Shown here one piece after another: positions 9,004-16,660 of a DNA stretch of 33,147 bases (the stretch's first letter is position 1; the number at the start of each line of letters is the position of its first letter). The translations under genes were made by a program, and so were the position numbers. The stretch comes from Bacteroidales bacterium (GTDB lineage Bacteria > Bacteroidota > Bacteroidia > Bacteroidales > P3), in assembly GCA_017962545.1 (NCBI GenBank), contig JAGCVD010000036.1, forward strand, positions 1 through 33,147. Reading direction: 5' to 3'. Below the pieces are notes generated by a model that saw only the letters and a list, made by a program, of their open reading frames with translations, had not been told where the DNA came from and made no database searches.

Positions 9004-9779
9004 AGATACAATTTGTCAGCGACCTGCATCTTGAATTCAACGAGAACCGGCTTTATCTGGCGAAGAATCCGCTGCCCGTGGAGGGCGATGTGCTGCTTAT
9101 TGCGGGCGACACCGCCTATCTCGACAAGCCGGAGTCGGGAGAGAACAACTATTGCCAATACGGCTTCTGGGATTGGGCCTCGGAGAACTATGAGAGGGTG
9201 ATTGTATGTCTGGGGAACCATGAGTTCTACGGCTACTACGACCTCGCCACGATGACCGATGGATACCGCCTAGATATACGCCACAACGTCGCCTCCTACT
9301 ATAACAATGTGGTGCATCTGGATGGCGTGGACGTGATTGTCTCTACCTTATGGTCGCATATCGAACCCTACGATGCCTATCTGACAGAACGCGGGGTGAG
9401 CGACTTCTACAGGATAAAGTACAACGGACATCGGCTTTCGTCCGACGACTTCAACTCAGAACACGAGCGCTGTCTGGCATTCGTGAAACAGGCTGTAGCG
9501 GAGAGCAAGGCGGAGAAGAAGATTGTCCTCACGCATCATGTGCCCACACAGCTCTGCACGGCTGCGGAATTCCTCGGGAGCCATATCGATGGGGCCTTCA
9601 CCGTGGAGTTGGGAGACTACATTGCCGATTCGGGTATCGACTATTGGATTTATGGCCACTCGCACCGCAATATCGATGCCCAAATTGGCGACACCTGTAT
9701 CCTGTCCAACCAGCTGGGATACATTTCCCACGGCGAGCATTTGCGGAACGGTTTCAAGCCAAGGAAATGGGTATTGTAG
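9000..9779 (+). CDS. Calcineurin-like metallophosphoesterase
   Basis: All motifs of a binuclear metallophosphoesterase are present in 259 residues: SDLHLE (7-12), GDTAYL (36-41), GNHEFY (72-77), LTHHVPT (about 175-181) and YGHSHRN (about 218-224). The substrate is not predictable; relatives act on phosphodiesters, nucleotides or proteins. There is no signal peptide, so it is cytoplasmic. Its ATG overlaps the nucleotidyltransferase stop (ATGA), implying coupling. The pairing of a nucleotide-adding enzyme with a phosphodiesterase invites the idea that this protein removes or limits the modification, but that is inference. The reading frame ends just before a terminator region. Confidence 0.85.
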   Translation: MKIQFVSDLHLEFNENRLYLAKNPLPVEGDVLLIAGDTAYLDKPESGENNYCQYGFWDWASENYERVIVCLGNHEFYGYYDLATMTDGYRLDIRHNVASYYNNVVHLDGVDVIVSTLWSHIEPYDAYLTERGVSDFYRIKYNGHRLSSDDFNSEHERCLAFVKQAVAESKAEKKIVLTHHVPTQLCTAAEFLGSHIDGAFTVELGDYIADSGIDYWIYGHSHRNIDAQIGDTCILSNQLGYISHGEHLRNGFKPRKWVL

Positions 9780-9831
9780 CCTACGCCATTGATGGGTGTG
9801 TGGAAGGCATACAGGGGGCTTGACCGCCACA

Positions 9832-9875
9832 AAAAAAACAGCCCCTCCGCAGGAGGGTGAGGTTCTGCGGAGGGG
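9832..9875 (-). terminator. Intrinsic terminator (minus strand, maybe bidirectional)
   Basis: Perfect 11-bp arms (9842-9852, CCCCTCCGCAG, and 9865-9875) enclose a 12-nt loop. Read on the minus strand the hairpin is followed by a T-rich tract (9840-9832), so it ends the phosphatase/atoE/apt/lipoprotein run. It may also block plus-strand transcripts from the convergent metallophosphoesterase unit. The rest of the 9780-9990 gap shows no gene. Confidence 0.7.
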
Positions 9876-9990
9876 TTGTGGTGGAATAGTTATGCCCTAT
9901 TTAATAGGGGTTTTCGCCAGTGCGGTCGAGTTTGAGGAAGCCCACTTGCGGCCTTCTCTGACGGCGGCATAACCTTCGTGGAAGAATCGT

Positions 9991-10542
9991 TTATTCCACC
10001 CAATCCACATGGCCTTCGTAGGTGCCGTCGGACTTGACCTCGTAGCGCTGGGCCTCCTTGTATTCGTGTCCGTTGTGGGGCTTGATGCCGACTTTGTGGA
10101 TATTGCGGTTTTCAACGAGATTGACTTTCCTGCCGTTGGTGGCGTAGCAGGCACCGTTGATGGAGAAGGTGCCGACGAAGTTGAACTTGGCATCCTGCTC
10201 GACCCCGCTGAGGTCGGCCTTGGGGGTCAGCCTGTAACGGAATCCGTACCAGGAGGGGAAGGTGGTGCCGGTGACGGTCTTCTCGAAGGTCAGATGGTCG
10301 GGGGCAATCTCCGTGGAGGACTGAATCTGGCCGTTGGCATCGTAGTAGTCGATGGTGAGGTCGTAGCCCTCGCTCAGAGCACCAATGGTCGCGGTGTCGA
10401 GCGCGAGCTTGTAGGTCATCTCGACGCGCTCGGCCACGAAGGTGTCGTCACCTCCATTGCCACCGTTATTCGTGTTGTTTTCTTTTTTGCAGCCGACGAA
10501 AAGCATCGCGACGGCCACCATTGCCAAAAATACTCTTTTCAT
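9991..10542 (-). CDS. Putative lipoprotein, unknown function
   Basis: The 183-residue protein starts with a lipoprotein signal (MKRVFLAMVAVAMLFVGC), with the lipidated Cys at residue 18, followed by a short Asn/Gly linker. The mature part is beta-rich, with no family I recognise; segments such as VEMTYKLALDT and YDLTIDYYDANGQI look like alternating strands. In Bacteroidetes such proteins are held in the inner leaflet of the outer membrane or exported to the surface. It lies 41 nt downstream of apt and ahead of the terminator, so it is probably the last gene of that transcription unit. No functional tie to apt is visible. Confidence 0.8.
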   Translation of the reverse strand: MKRVFLAMVAVAMLFVGCKKENNTNNGGNGGDDTFVAERVEMTYKLALDTATIGALSEGYDLTIDYYDANGQIQSSTEIAPDHLTFEKTVTGTTFPSWYGFRYRLTPKADLSGVEQDAKFNFVGTFSINGACYATNGRKVNLVENRNIHKVGIKPHNGHEYKEAQRYEVKSDGTYEGHVDWVE

Positions 10543-10583
10543 TGTGATTGGGGGTTAATATTGATATGTTGATACGTTGTTTT

Positions 10584-11159
10584 CTATTCCCCTTCGATTT
10601 GGATGAAGGACTTGACGGGGGCGATGGAGTTGATGCGGGCGTGGTCGTAGAGGTCGGGGAACTCGACGAGGAAGATGAACTCCTTGACTTTGACTTTGTA
10701 TTCCTTGCCGTCGACGGTAACGCGCTGGCGGTTGAGGTCTTCGGCGATGCCGCAGGCGGTGCCGCCGGTGGCGAGGATGTCGTCGAAGAAGGTGAGGTAG
10801 AAGGTGTCACCCTCGGGGACGCCGGCGGCGATGTCGCTGAGGCGGTAATAGACATGGTCGGCGCCGTATTCCTTCATGATCTCCACGTCGTGAAGGTCGC
10901 CCTCGGAGAAGGGCAGCTTGCCTTTCTTGCGGATGGGGATGACGTTGCGCACCAGCTTGGACTGCGTCAGCAACGGGGCGGCGAAGAAGAATCCGCGCGC
11001 CTCGACGGTGGCGACGTTGGGGCAATGGGTGGCAGCGTCGATGTCGGCAATGAGCTGATTGAAGGCCTCCTTGTTCTGGAGGAAGGGGATGATGTCGATA
11101 AAGTCGATGCCCGGCTTGGGGAAGTCGGGGTAATGGTTGATGATGTCGTGGTAATTCAT
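10584..11159 (-). CDS. apt: Adenine phosphoribosyltransferase
   Basis: This enzyme makes AMP from adenine and PRPP in purine salvage. The 191 residues include the N-terminal hood FPKPGIDFIDIIPFL (13-27), the adenine-side EARGF (53-57), the flexible loop PIRKKGKLP (75-83), and the PRPP-binding loop FFDDILATGGTA (124-135), in which FFDD replaces the usual VVDD. Length is slightly above the common 170-180 residues, owing to longer loops. It is cytoplasmic. It is preceded by the atoE gene across a 43-nt spacer made almost entirely of 8-bp tandem repeats. Confidence 0.9.
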   Translation of the reverse strand: MNYHDIINHYPDFPKPGIDFIDIIPFLQNKEAFNQLIADIDAATHCPNVATVEARGFFFAAPLLTQSKLVRNVIPIRKKGKLPFSEGDLHDVEIMKEYGADHVYYRLSDIAAGVPEGDTFYLTFFDDILATGGTACGIAEDLNRQRVTVDGKEYKVKVKEFIFLVEFPDLYDHARINSIAPVKSFIQIEGE

Positions 11160-11160
11160 G

Positions 11161-11200
11161 GTGTGAATGTGTGAATGCGTAAATGTGTAAATGTGTGAGT
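11161..11200 (+). repeat. 8-bp tandem repeat, five units
   Basis: Five units of GTGTGAAT and close variants (GTGTGAAT, GTGTGAAT, GCGTAAAT, GTGTAAAT, GTGTGAGT) fill the spacer between atoE and apt. It is a simple repeat that could change in copy number and alter the apt leader. Confidence 0.7.
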
Positions 11201-11202
11201 GA

Positions 11203-12552
11203 TTATATTGCCCAGAGGAGGAGGCCGCCGCAGATGATGACGCCGGTGATGAGGAGGTCTATCAGGCAGTAGCCCATGATGTCTTTGGCATTGAGGTTTG
11301 CGATGGCGAGTGCCGGGATGGCCCAGAAGGGCTGGATGAGGTTGGTCCAGGCGTCGCCCCAGGCGATGGCGGTGCCCGTGAGGCCGGGGTCAACGCCGAG
11401 GTTGGCGCCGGCGGCGAACATGATGGGTGCCTGGATGGCCCAATGGCCTCCGCCCGAGGGGACGAACATGTTGAGCACCGCAGCACAGAGGAAGGTGAGC
11501 AGCGGGTAGGTCAGAGGCGTGGAGACGGCGATGCAGGCGTTGCTGATGACGGTGCCAAAGCAGATGCCGCTAGCGCCCACACCCGTGATGATGCCCATGA
11601 TGCCGGCATAGAAGGGGAACTGCAGGATGATGCCCGCCGCGCCCGTAGCGGCCTTGGTGAAGGCGCGCACATAAGCCAGCGGCGTACCATGCAGCAGGAC
11701 ACCAAGGAAGAGGAAGAGCATGATGACGCTCCCGAGGTCGAAAGAGCCGCCGCGGAAGCCCAGTCGCAGCACCAGATACCCCATACCGATGAGGGCGACA
11801 ATCCACGCCAGAATACGGGAGTTTTCCATCTTTTGGGCAGGTGTGGCAGTTGAAAGTTTAGAGTCGAAAGTTGAAATGGGAGGGTCTTCGGCCAACAGGG
11901 CGGGGTCGACGGTGAAGACCTCCTTCTTGGGGTGCATGAGGGTGTTGGTGACGACGATGGCGACGATGACCAGTGCCACGGTGAGGAGGTTGTGCCAGTC
12001 GAAGATGGTGGCCGAAACAGGCACTGGCTCAGTCAGTATGCCGTTGGTGGCAGTGGTGAGTGCCTCGCCCGGGGTGGCCATGGTGAGGGGAATGGAGCCC
12101 GAGAGGCCGGCATGCCACACCACGAAGCCGCTGTAGGCCGAGGCAATGAGGAGACGGTAGTCCACGCCCTGCACACGACGGGCTATCTCCTTGGCAAAGA
12201 TGACACCCACGATGAGTCCGAAGCCCCAATTGAGCCAGCAGGCCACGGCCGAGACTCCCGTCACCAGCGCGATGGCGGCGGCAGGCGTCCTGGGGATGGA
12301 GGCCAGGGCGCTGATGCCCCTCTTGACGGCCGGGGCGGCGGCAAGGGTCGAACCACACACCAGCACCAGAGCCATCTGCATGGCGAAGGCCAGCAGGTTC
12401 CACACTCCCCCACCCCAGTGTTCCATCACCTCGATGGGTGTCTGGTGGCAGATGGGCATGGCGAGCACCGCCGCCACGAGGGTGAGGATGATGGCGAAGA
12501 CGAAAGGCTCCGGGAGCCACCGCTGGACGAGTTTGACGCAGAACTTAATCAT
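11203..12552 (-). CDS. atoE: Short-chain fatty acid transporter (AtoE family)
   Basis: The 449-residue membrane protein matches AtoE/SCFA_trans: VQRWLPEPFVFAIILTL at the start, WGGGVWNLLAFAMQMALVLVCGS (46-68), and the conserved PSGGGHWAIQAPIM near the C-terminus. About ten or more hydrophobic segments are visible. AtoE carries short-chain fatty acids such as acetoacetate or butyrate across the inner membrane. A central soluble loop (around residues 215-245) contains STFDSKLSTATPAQ, coded by a small GAAAGTT-type repeat. The start ATG at 12552 lies 11 nt from a double-hairpin intergenic repeat, and the alkaline phosphatase gene is immediately upstream. Confidence 0.9.
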   Translation of the reverse strand: MIKFCVKLVQRWLPEPFVFAIILTLVAAVLAMPICHQTPIEVMEHWGGGVWNLLAFAMQMALVLVCGSTLAAAPAVKRGISALASIPRTPAAAIALVTGVSAVACWLNWGFGLIVGVIFAKEIARRVQGVDYRLLIASAYSGFVVWHAGLSGSIPLTMATPGEALTTATNGILTEPVPVSATIFDWHNLLTVALVIVAIVVTNTLMHPKKEVFTVDPALLAEDPPISTFDSKLSTATPAQKMENSRILAWIVALIGMGYLVLRLGFRGGSFDLGSVIMLFLFLGVLLHGTPLAYVRAFTKAATGAAGIILQFPFYAGIMGIITGVGASGICFGTVISNACIAVSTPLTYPLLTFLCAAVLNMFVPSGGGHWAIQAPIMFAAGANLGVDPGLTGTAIAWGDAWTNLIQPFWAIPALAIANLNAKDIMGYCLIDLLITGVIICGGLLLWAI

Positions 12553-12562
12553 ATCACTTTGG

Positions 12563-12616
12563 ACACACTCCTCCGCCCGTTGGGCACCTCCCCTAACTTA
12601 GGGGAGGAGTGGGCGA
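12563..12616 (+). repeat. Double-hairpin intergenic repeat, copy 1
   Basis: A short stem (GCCC-GTT-GGGC) is followed by the palindrome CCTCCCCTAA-C-TTAGGGGAGG (12587-12607), with outer CACTCCTC/GAGGAGTG pairing. The same layout occurs at 16313 and 18117, in the same orientation. It is REP-like in form; no transposase for it is present in the window. Confidence 0.8.
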
Positions 12617-12629
12617 AGTCGGTTAATTA

Positions 12630-13700
12630 TTATTGTTCAATTCCGAGTAACTGCATTATCTTGCGGGCGATGTCGGTGTTCTGCTGGATGCCCGAGAAGC
12701 GTTCAGCGCCAGGGCCGAAGGCAAAGACGGGGACCATCACGCCGCTGTGGCTGCCGGTGGAGAAGTGCATCTTGGTGTTGGTGCCCTTGGCGATGTCGCC
12801 GTCGAGGAGGGAGAGGCCGCCGGTCTCATGGTCGGCGGTGACCACCACGAGGGTGTTGCCGTCGTTCGCGGCGAAATCCAGCACACTGTGGAGAACCGTC
12901 TCGAAGTCGGCCATCTCGGCAGCCAGATAGGCGGTGTCGTTGTTATGGCCTGCCCAGTCGATCTGCGAGCCTTCAATCATCAGCACGAAACCCTTCGTGT
13001 TGGGGAGAATCCGCAGGGCCGTCTGCACGCCCCTGAGCAGCATGTCGCCGCGGGCGGGTTCGGTCTTGGGGTCGCCGTTGGAGAGGAGGGCGCAGAGCGG
13101 GAGTTTTTCGACACCACCGAGATCGGCGGTGTCAAAAAGCAGGGTATAGCCCTTCTGGCGGAGGGTGTCGAGGGGCGCCTTGCCGTCCTTGCGGTTGAGG
13201 GGCAGGAAATGGTCGAGGTCGCCGCCTATCATGACGTCGAAGCCGCATCTGGCCATCTGCATGCTGATGGTGTCGAACTCCTTGCGGTAGGAGGCATGGG
13301 CATAGGTTGAGGCCGGGGTGGCGTCGAGCACGCTGCTGGTGACCACGAAGCCTGCCTTCATTCCCTTATCCTCCTTGGCACGGGTGAGGAATGAGGGGTA
13401 CCACTCGCCGTGGGGGCCGAAGGCGATATGCTTGTTCTCGACCTTGTGGCCTGTCATCAGGGCCGTGCCGCCGGCGCCGGAGTCGGTGGTGTACTTATTG
13501 TAGGAATAGGTGCGGGAGAATCCCGTGATGGGGAATCGGAGGAATGCGCTCCCGTCGCCTTGTGCCACGACGCTGCTGTAGACTTGTGCCACACCCATGC
13601 CGTCGCCCACGATGAGGATGACATTCTGGGGCTGCGACGGCTGCGCCGCGGCGACCCACGGAATCACTGCCATGAGCAGGAATAACTTGATAGCTTTCAT
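12630..13700 (-). CDS. Alkaline phosphatase, secreted
   Basis: The 356-residue protein begins with a Sec signal peptide (residues 1 to about 19, ending VAAAQ). The alkaline phosphatase motifs are GDGMG (32-36, metal Asp), TTDSGAGGTALMTG with the nucleophile Ser74, VTSSVLDATPASTYAH, TADHETGG (about 289-296), and a distal His in STGSHSG. It hydrolyses phosphate monoesters in the periplasm. At 356 residues it is shorter than E. coli PhoA, with reduced surface loops. The predicted promoter at 13820 gives a 5' leader of about 110 nt. No clear Pho-box was recognised, so phosphate control cannot be claimed from the sequence. Confidence 0.9.
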   Translation of the reverse strand: MKAIKLFLLMAVIPWVAAAQPSQPQNVILIVGDGMGVAQVYSSVVAQGDGSAFLRFPITGFSRTYSYNKYTTDSGAGGTALMTGHKVENKHIAFGPHGEWYPSFLTRAKEDKGMKAGFVVTSSVLDATPASTYAHASYRKEFDTISMQMARCGFDVMIGGDLDHFLPLNRKDGKAPLDTLRQKGYTLLFDTADLGGVEKLPLCALLSNGDPKTEPARGDMLLRGVQTALRILPNTKGFVLMIEGSQIDWAGHNNDTAYLAAEMADFETVLHSVLDFAANDGNTLVVVTADHETGGLSLLDGDIAKGTNTKMHFSTGSHSGVMVPVFAFGPGAERFSGIQQNTDIARKIMQLLGIEQ

Positions 13701-13819
13701 ACTTTCATACCTTTCTTTTCTTTTTCCGCTTCTTGCACAGAAGCCGGTGGCGCCATAGCGCTATTGTTTAATAGTTTATACGGATAATGGATGCCACATC
13801 CCACTCTGAACGGGCGGTG

Positions 13820-13827
13820 CAAAGGTA
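13820..13827 (-). promoter_or_regulatory. Promoter -7 box for alkaline phosphatase
   Basis: On the minus strand TACCTTTG matches the Bacteroidetes -7 box. The expected -33 TTTG is not clear at 19-20 nt, so the call rests on the -7 box and its position ahead of the phosphatase gene. Confidence 0.45.
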
Positions 13828-13893
13828 CGTTTTTTTTTCCTTTGACAGGGATTTTTTAACCATTATCTTTTCAACTAATGTTGAAAACCGTCC

Positions 13894-14511
13894 TCAGAGC
13901 AGGGGGAGAATGCGGCTTTCAAAGAGGTCGCGACGGACGAGGCGGTAGTGGGGGCGGTAGACCTCGCCGAAGTGTCGGCTGTGATGCCATACATACTGGC
14001 CTTCAGCCAGTAGCGAGTCTATCTCGGCCGCCTCCTTCTCATAGTCGTCGGGGCGTGGGTCGAGGGCGTCGGCCGCGGCTTTCAGTTCCTGCCAGCGGGC
14101 CACCCATTCCTCCTGCGTCATGGGGGCGGGCGTGGCGGCGCTCTCCATCAGCAGCGCCACCAGCAAGTCCTGTGGCACAAGCCCCTCCGCCACGGCATGG
14201 AGGTCGACGCGCACGAAGTGGCTGTCGGGCAGGGTATACTCATAGAGGGAATAGTCGCGGTCGTCGGGGTCCAGCTCCTCCATCTCGCTCTCTATGTAGT
14301 TGATGCAAGCCTGCGTGTCGCTGATGAGGTGCGCCACGCCGAAGACGTTCTGGAAGCACGACTTGTAGATGTCCTGCAGGTGCGCCTCAGGGTAAGTCGC
14401 CATATACTGCGCCAGTGCCTCGCGGTCGCCCTTGTCGGGCCCGCCGCCCTTCGTCGTGCAGCCCGCCAGCAGCACCGCCGCAACCAATGTCGTCAAGAAT
14501 AGCTGTTTCAT
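13894..14511 (-). CDS. Putative lipoprotein, unknown function
   Basis: The 205-residue protein has a lipoprotein signal (MKQLFLTTLVAAVLLAGC, lipidated Cys18). The mature part is mainly helical and acidic, with three further cysteines; I recognise no family. Segments such as YMATYPEAHLQDIYKSCFQNVFGVAHL suggest a helical domain. The gene starts only 18 nt after the stop of the AbiEii-like gene, so read-through is likely, but a functional link with that toxin is doubtful because this protein is exported. Confidence 0.75.
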   Translation of the reverse strand: MKQLFLTTLVAAVLLAGCTTKGGGPDKGDREALAQYMATYPEAHLQDIYKSCFQNVFGVAHLISDTQACINYIESEMEELDPDDRDYSLYEYTLPDSHFVRVDLHAVAEGLVPQDLLVALLMESAATPAPMTQEEWVARWQELKAAADALDPRPDDYEKEAAEIDSLLAEGQYVWHHSRHFGEVYRPHYRLVRRDLFESRILPLL

Positions 14512-14529
14512 GATAGTCTATATGCAAAG

Positions 14530-15198
14530 TCAGGAGGACACCGGCCTGCGTTTCAAGGGAGCTGTGGAGTACACCTTGTCGGGGTGGTCTGTCATTTTGA
14601 CAATCCGTTTCTCAACGGCACCAAGATCGAACACATAGCCCAACATGCGTATCTCAGGTATCAGCAGATTGTCTATGTCTCCGAAATAGATTATTGCCTT
14701 GTCTGCCATGATTGGGTCATAGGCAGGATAACGCCTCAATAAGAGGCTTTTAATCTCGTTGTAAGAGTACCGCATGGAGAGGAACGCCACGTCGACAAAA
14801 TCCTTGGGACGCTTGCCAGAGTTGATGATGGCATGCATCTTCATGGCGGTAATATCGGCCAATGAGGCAAGCCGCACCCCATCTTCCTGCACGGCTTCCT
14901 CAAGCCATGGGAAAGGATGGTAGATGATGTCAATCTTCACACCATCGATAAAGCCAATCAATGTGTTTTCGGCAATGACGGTGGGGACAAGCCCATATTT
15001 CCCGATGACCAGCATTTGCACCGCCATCATATCCATCAACTCCACGCTGAACAAGTCCAAGTCGTCACTTTCCCTGTGTCCGATTTGCAACGACAGGGCA
15101 GTACCTCCAACCAATCGGGTAGAGGCCAGCAGAGGCTCGGCCTGTAGCCGTTTCAGCAGTTCAAGTGTTGTTGTCTTGACAGTGCCTGTTTGTAGCAT
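14530..15198 (-). CDS. AbiEii/AbiGii-family nucleotidyltransferase toxin
   Basis: The 222 residues fit the AbiEii family: RLVGGTALSLQIGHRESDDL (28-47) followed by the metal-binding DLDLF, a third-carboxylate segment VKIDIIYH, and SLADITAMKMHAIINSGKRPKDFVDVAFL with the family Lys and Asp residues. Members act as toxins in type IV toxin-antitoxin or abortive-infection pairs. The gene overlaps the upstream 109-residue gene by 46 nt, the normal layout for such pairs in Bacteroidetes. The active-site residues appear intact. It is unrelated in detail to the other nucleotidyltransferase at 8152, which has a GAAARD motif. Confidence 0.88.
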   Translation of the reverse strand: MLQTGTVKTTTLELLKRLQAEPLLASTRLVGGTALSLQIGHRESDDLDLFSVELMDMMAVQMLVIGKYGLVPTVIAENTLIGFIDGVKIDIIYHPFPWLEEAVQEDGVRLASLADITAMKMHAIINSGKRPKDFVDVAFLSMRYSYNEIKSLLLRRYPAYDPIMADKAIIYFGDIDNLLIPEIRMLGYVFDLGAVEKRIVKMTDHPDKVYSTAPLKRRPVSS

Positions 15199-15482
15199 TT
15201 TGTGTCAGTCTTATCAATATTCAGTGCACGGCACATGAAGTCCAACTCGCGTGGTGTGAGGTCGACAGCCTCGTCGCGAGCAATCTTGCGGAATCCACGG
15301 ATGCCGCCATAAAGATCGAAGGCCGCATACCAGTCGAAAATGCGTCCCATCTTGATGACCCTTTCGACCACCACACGGCGGTATTTCTGCCAATCGAATC
15401 CGTCCAAGGCATACTCCCACAGCAGCCCGCGGTTTATTTGGTGCTTTCCCTTTTCTTCTGAGTATGTCTGGAATATCTTCAT
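15153..15482 (-). CDS. DUF6922-like small partner/antitoxin of AbiEii
   Basis: The 109-residue protein contains LLWEYALDGFDWQKYRRVVVERVIKMGR and YAAFDLYGGIRGFRKI, the pattern of the small proteins (DUF6922-like) found in front of AbiEii toxins in Bacteroidetes. It is presumed to be the antitoxin. Its 3' end overlaps the toxin gene by 46 nt, so translation is coupled. It begins 43 nt after tatC ends, so it may be read from the tat transcript or from a promoter not recognised here. Confidence 0.75.
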   Translation of the reverse strand: MKIFQTYSEEKGKHQINRGLLWEYALDGFDWQKYRRVVVERVIKMGRIFDWYAAFDLYGGIRGFRKIARDEAVDLTPRELDFMCRALNIDKTDTKCYKQALSRQQHLNC

Positions 15483-15525
15483 TTCTTGACGAATTGTTTT
15501 TAACGCTAACGCCAGTTTCTTGCTT

Positions 15526-16308
15526 TTATTGTGCGCTGTTGTTTGATTTTTTGCAACGCTGTTCTGTTCGGCGGACGAGGAGAATGCTGGCCTCGTAGAG
15601 GAGGTAGATGGGGAGGGCGACGAGGGCGAGGGTGAAGGCGTCGCCGGTGGGGGTGATGACGGCGGCGAGAATGAGGATGACGACGACGGCGTGCTTCCTG
15701 TAGCGGCGCATCCAGGCGGCCTTCAGGAGGCTCATCTTGCCCAAGAGCCAACTGAGGACGGGCAACTCGAACAGGACACCCATGACGAGGCTGAGGGTCA
15801 GCAGCATGCCGATGTACGACGAGAGGGCTATCTGGTTGGGGACGCTGGCATCGACCTGGTAGGTGCCGAGGAAACGGAAGGCGAAGGGGAAGATGACGAA
15901 GTAGTTGAGTGCCACGCCCAAGAGGAACATCACATAGCCGCCCGCCACGGCTCGCACGGCATAGCGGCGTTCATGGGCGTAGAGCCCCGGGGCGACGAAA
16001 CGGAAGAGGAGGTAGAGGATGTAGGGCGACACCACCAGCACGCCCGCCCAGAGGGCCATGCGCATGTGGATGACGAACTGCGCCGCCAACTCCGGATTGA
16101 AAAGGGCCACCTGCACACCGCCGGGGGTGGCCGGGGCGGCAAGGCGGTCAATCAGACGGTAGGTGATGAAGTCGGGGCGGCTGGGGGCCATGACCACGGC
16201 AAAGAGCCAGTCCTTGCATACAAAGGCCGCCACGGCGACGATGACCGTCGCCGCCAAGGCCCGCAGGATGGTCCCGCGGAGTTCTTCGAGGTGGTCCCAG
16301 AAGGTCAT
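15526..16308 (-). CDS. tatC: Twin-arginine translocase subunit TatC
   Basis: TatC is the receptor core of the Tat system, which exports folded proteins across the inner membrane. The N-terminal MTFWDHLEELR is the family signature with the conserved Glu residues of the cytoplasmic end, and six membrane segments follow. The downstream ATG at 16308 is chosen (260 aa) because a longer reading from 16329 would begin inside the intergenic hairpin repeat. tatA lies 70 nt upstream on the same strand. There is no tatB, as usual for Bacteroidetes. Confidence 0.92.
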   Translation of the reverse strand: MTFWDHLEELRGTILRALAATVIVAVAAFVCKDWLFAVVMAPSRPDFITYRLIDRLAAPATPGGVQVALFNPELAAQFVIHMRMALWAGVLVVSPYILYLLFRFVAPGLYAHERRYAVRAVAGGYVMFLLGVALNYFVIFPFAFRFLGTYQVDASVPNQIALSSYIGMLLTLSLVMGVLFELPVLSWLLGKMSLLKAAWMRRYRKHAVVVILILAAVITPTGDAFTLALVALPIYLLYEASILLVRRTEQRCKKSNNSAQ

Positions 16309-16312
16309 TTTT

Positions 16313-16366
16313 ACACACTCCTCAGTCACTTCGTGACAGCTCCCCTAACTTAGGGGAGCAGTGGCT
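16313..16366 (+). repeat. Double-hairpin intergenic repeat, copy 2
   Basis: The first stem is GTCAC-TTC-GTGAC and the second is GCTCCCCTAA-C-TTAGGGGAGC (16339-16359). Compared with copies 1 and 3 the outermost pair of the second stem is G-C in place of C-G, and the first stem is a different sequence that still pairs. It sits between tatA and tatC, directly before the tatC start. Confidence 0.8.
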
Positions 16367-16378
16367 GGCGCGGTTAGT

Positions 16379-16558
16379 TCAGTCTTTCTGCTCTGTTTTA
16401 CCTTCTTTGTCTTCTATGCCGTTGACGCCGTCTTTGAAGCTCTTGACGCCTTTGCCAAGGCCTTTCATGAGTTCGGGGATTTTCTTGCCGCCAAAAAGGA
16501 GGAGGACGACGAGGACGATGACGACAATCTCCCAGGTGCCTAAGAATAACAGTTTCAT
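16379..16558 (-). CDS. tatA: Sec-independent translocase protein TatA
   Basis: This 59-residue gene is short and easy to miss. It begins [20 protein letters not shown], one membrane helix, then the [20 protein letters not shown] hinge and amphipathic helix, including the FG pair and conserved Pro and Gly residues of TatA, and a short charged tail. TatA forms the pore of the Tat system with TatC. tatC follows after a hairpin repeat. Upstream lie homopolymer tracts (T7, G8, T12, G8 on the plus strand) right before the start codon. Confidence 0.92.
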   Translation of the reverse strand: MKLLFLGTWEIVVIVLVVLLLFGGKKIPELMKGLGKGVKSFKDGVNGIEDKEGKTEQKD

Positions 16559-16567
16559 GGGGTGATG

Positions 16568-16638
16568 TTTTTTTGAGGGGGGGGTGTTCTTGTTTTTTTT
16601 TTTTGGGGGGGGCGGGGGCGGCGGCGAGAACGCCGCCG
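16568..16638. repeat. Homopolymer tracts and GC hairpin upstream of tatA
   Basis: On the plus strand there are T7 (16568-16574), G8 (16577-16584), T12 (16593-16604) and G8 (16605-16612), then a perfect 8-bp stem with an AGAA loop (16619-16638). The tracts lie in the tatA leader and are prone to slippage, and also to assembly error. Confidence 0.75.
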
Positions 16639-16660
16639 GAATGCACGCGATTCTTAGCTT

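Noticed and set aside
16309-16329. Longer TatC N-terminus
   Set aside because: It would be coded by the intergenic hairpin repeat; the family signature starts at the ATG of 16308.
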